Source: Pelargonium nanum
Taxonomy: Eukaryota; Streptophyta; Magnoliopsida; Geraniales; Geraniaceae
Assembly (NCBI GenBank): GCA_036897485.1
Contig: JAYMTF010001401.1
Location: forward strand, 1-23,636
Direction of reading: 5' to 3'
DNA length: 23,636 nucleotides
Shown here: positions 23,329 to 23,636 of the stretch, piece by piece
Numbering within the stretch: position 1 is the first letter of the stretch
Layout: each line of letters starts with the position of its first letter
Program-made: the position numbers and the translations under genes
Notes under the pieces: model-generated
Databases searched by the model: none
What the model saw: only the letters and a program-made list of their open reading frames with translations
Told to the model about the DNA's origin: nothing

Positions 23329-23636
23329 ATACTCCCTCCGTTCCAACTGGACGTGTATATATATTGCGGCACATAATAACTTATGGAGAAACGTCTCCTC
23401 GCGACACATCAAGGTGCATATGGCTGCAATGATTCTTCATAGTAGTGGCGTATCATGATTTTGGTGACCTAAATTAAAGTCCAATAATTAGAGGTGTTTA
23501 TCAATTAGGGGATATGATTTTTTAACCGGACCAAAGAAGGACCCGACTAGGACCTAATGGATTTCATCTGGTTTCTTGTAATTTTTTTGGTCCAGTTTGC
23601 GTTCAGTTCAATTTCGCTCAAAACCAGATTAACATT
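23329..23636. repeat. Isolated Stowaway-like terminus and AT-rich DNA to the window end
   Basis: TACTCCCTCCGTTCCAACTGG (from about 23330) matches a Stowaway-type left end. I see no matching GGAGGGAG right end before 23636, so it is truncated or extends past the edge. The last 120 nt hold GGACC and GGTCC words. No gene seen. Confidence 0.5.

Noticed and set aside
1..23636. Prokaryotic-type features: operons, CRISPR arrays, insertion sequences
   Set aside because: The window has GT-AG (and GC-AG) introns, plant retroelements and a plant-specific gene. No regularly spaced repeat array is present.

Overview
This is nuclear DNA of a flowering plant, probably a eudicot. The evidence is one gene split into many short exons by AT-rich introns, plant-type splice sites, and plant transposable-element remnants (Au-type SINE, TRIM/small LTR elements, Helitrons, a Stowaway-like MITE, a copia fragment). 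I cannot name the species.

One gene fills most of the window. By hand splicing on the + strand I assembled 27 coding exons from 1605 to 21114. They give one uninterrupted 1189-codon reading frame plus a stop, and every exon junction keeps phase. The product has an adaptin-like helical solenoid (about residues 90-620), a charged and Ser-rich C-terminal part, and a terminal SH3 domain (about 1133-1189). I recognise it as TASH3 (TSAUCER in TSET nomenclature), a large subunit of the plant endocytic TPLATE complex. Two adjacent introns (3 and 4) appear to use GC-AG instead of GT-AG borders. Coding exon 1 carries only two codons and exon 10 is a 21-nt micro-exon.

Layout: 1-60 is an LTR-derived hairpin fragment. 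60-1604 is upstream DNA with a Helitron 3' terminus (721-748) and a roughly 300-350 bp foldback structure (about 974-1320). 1605-21114 is the gene, whose introns hold most of the mobile elements: a tiny L1-like insertion with a 17-bp duplication (intron 5), two Au SINEs (introns 6 and 15), an RTE-like 3' tail (intron 9), a rearranged TRIM cluster (intron 10), a copia remnant (intron 15), a Stowaway-like MITE (intron 16), a complete TRIM (intron 20) and a solo LTR of the same family (intron 21). 21115 to about 21360 is the 3' UTR. 21432-22223 is a non-autonomous Helitron with both ends visible. The remainder to 23636 is AT-rich intergenic DNA with short repeat clusters and the ends of further repeats.

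I found no second protein-coding gene, no rRNA or functional tRNA, and no CRISPR array. No new multi-gene system is apparent. The most notable structures are the paired GC-AG introns and a 27-nt hairpin that recurs in the small LTR copies.
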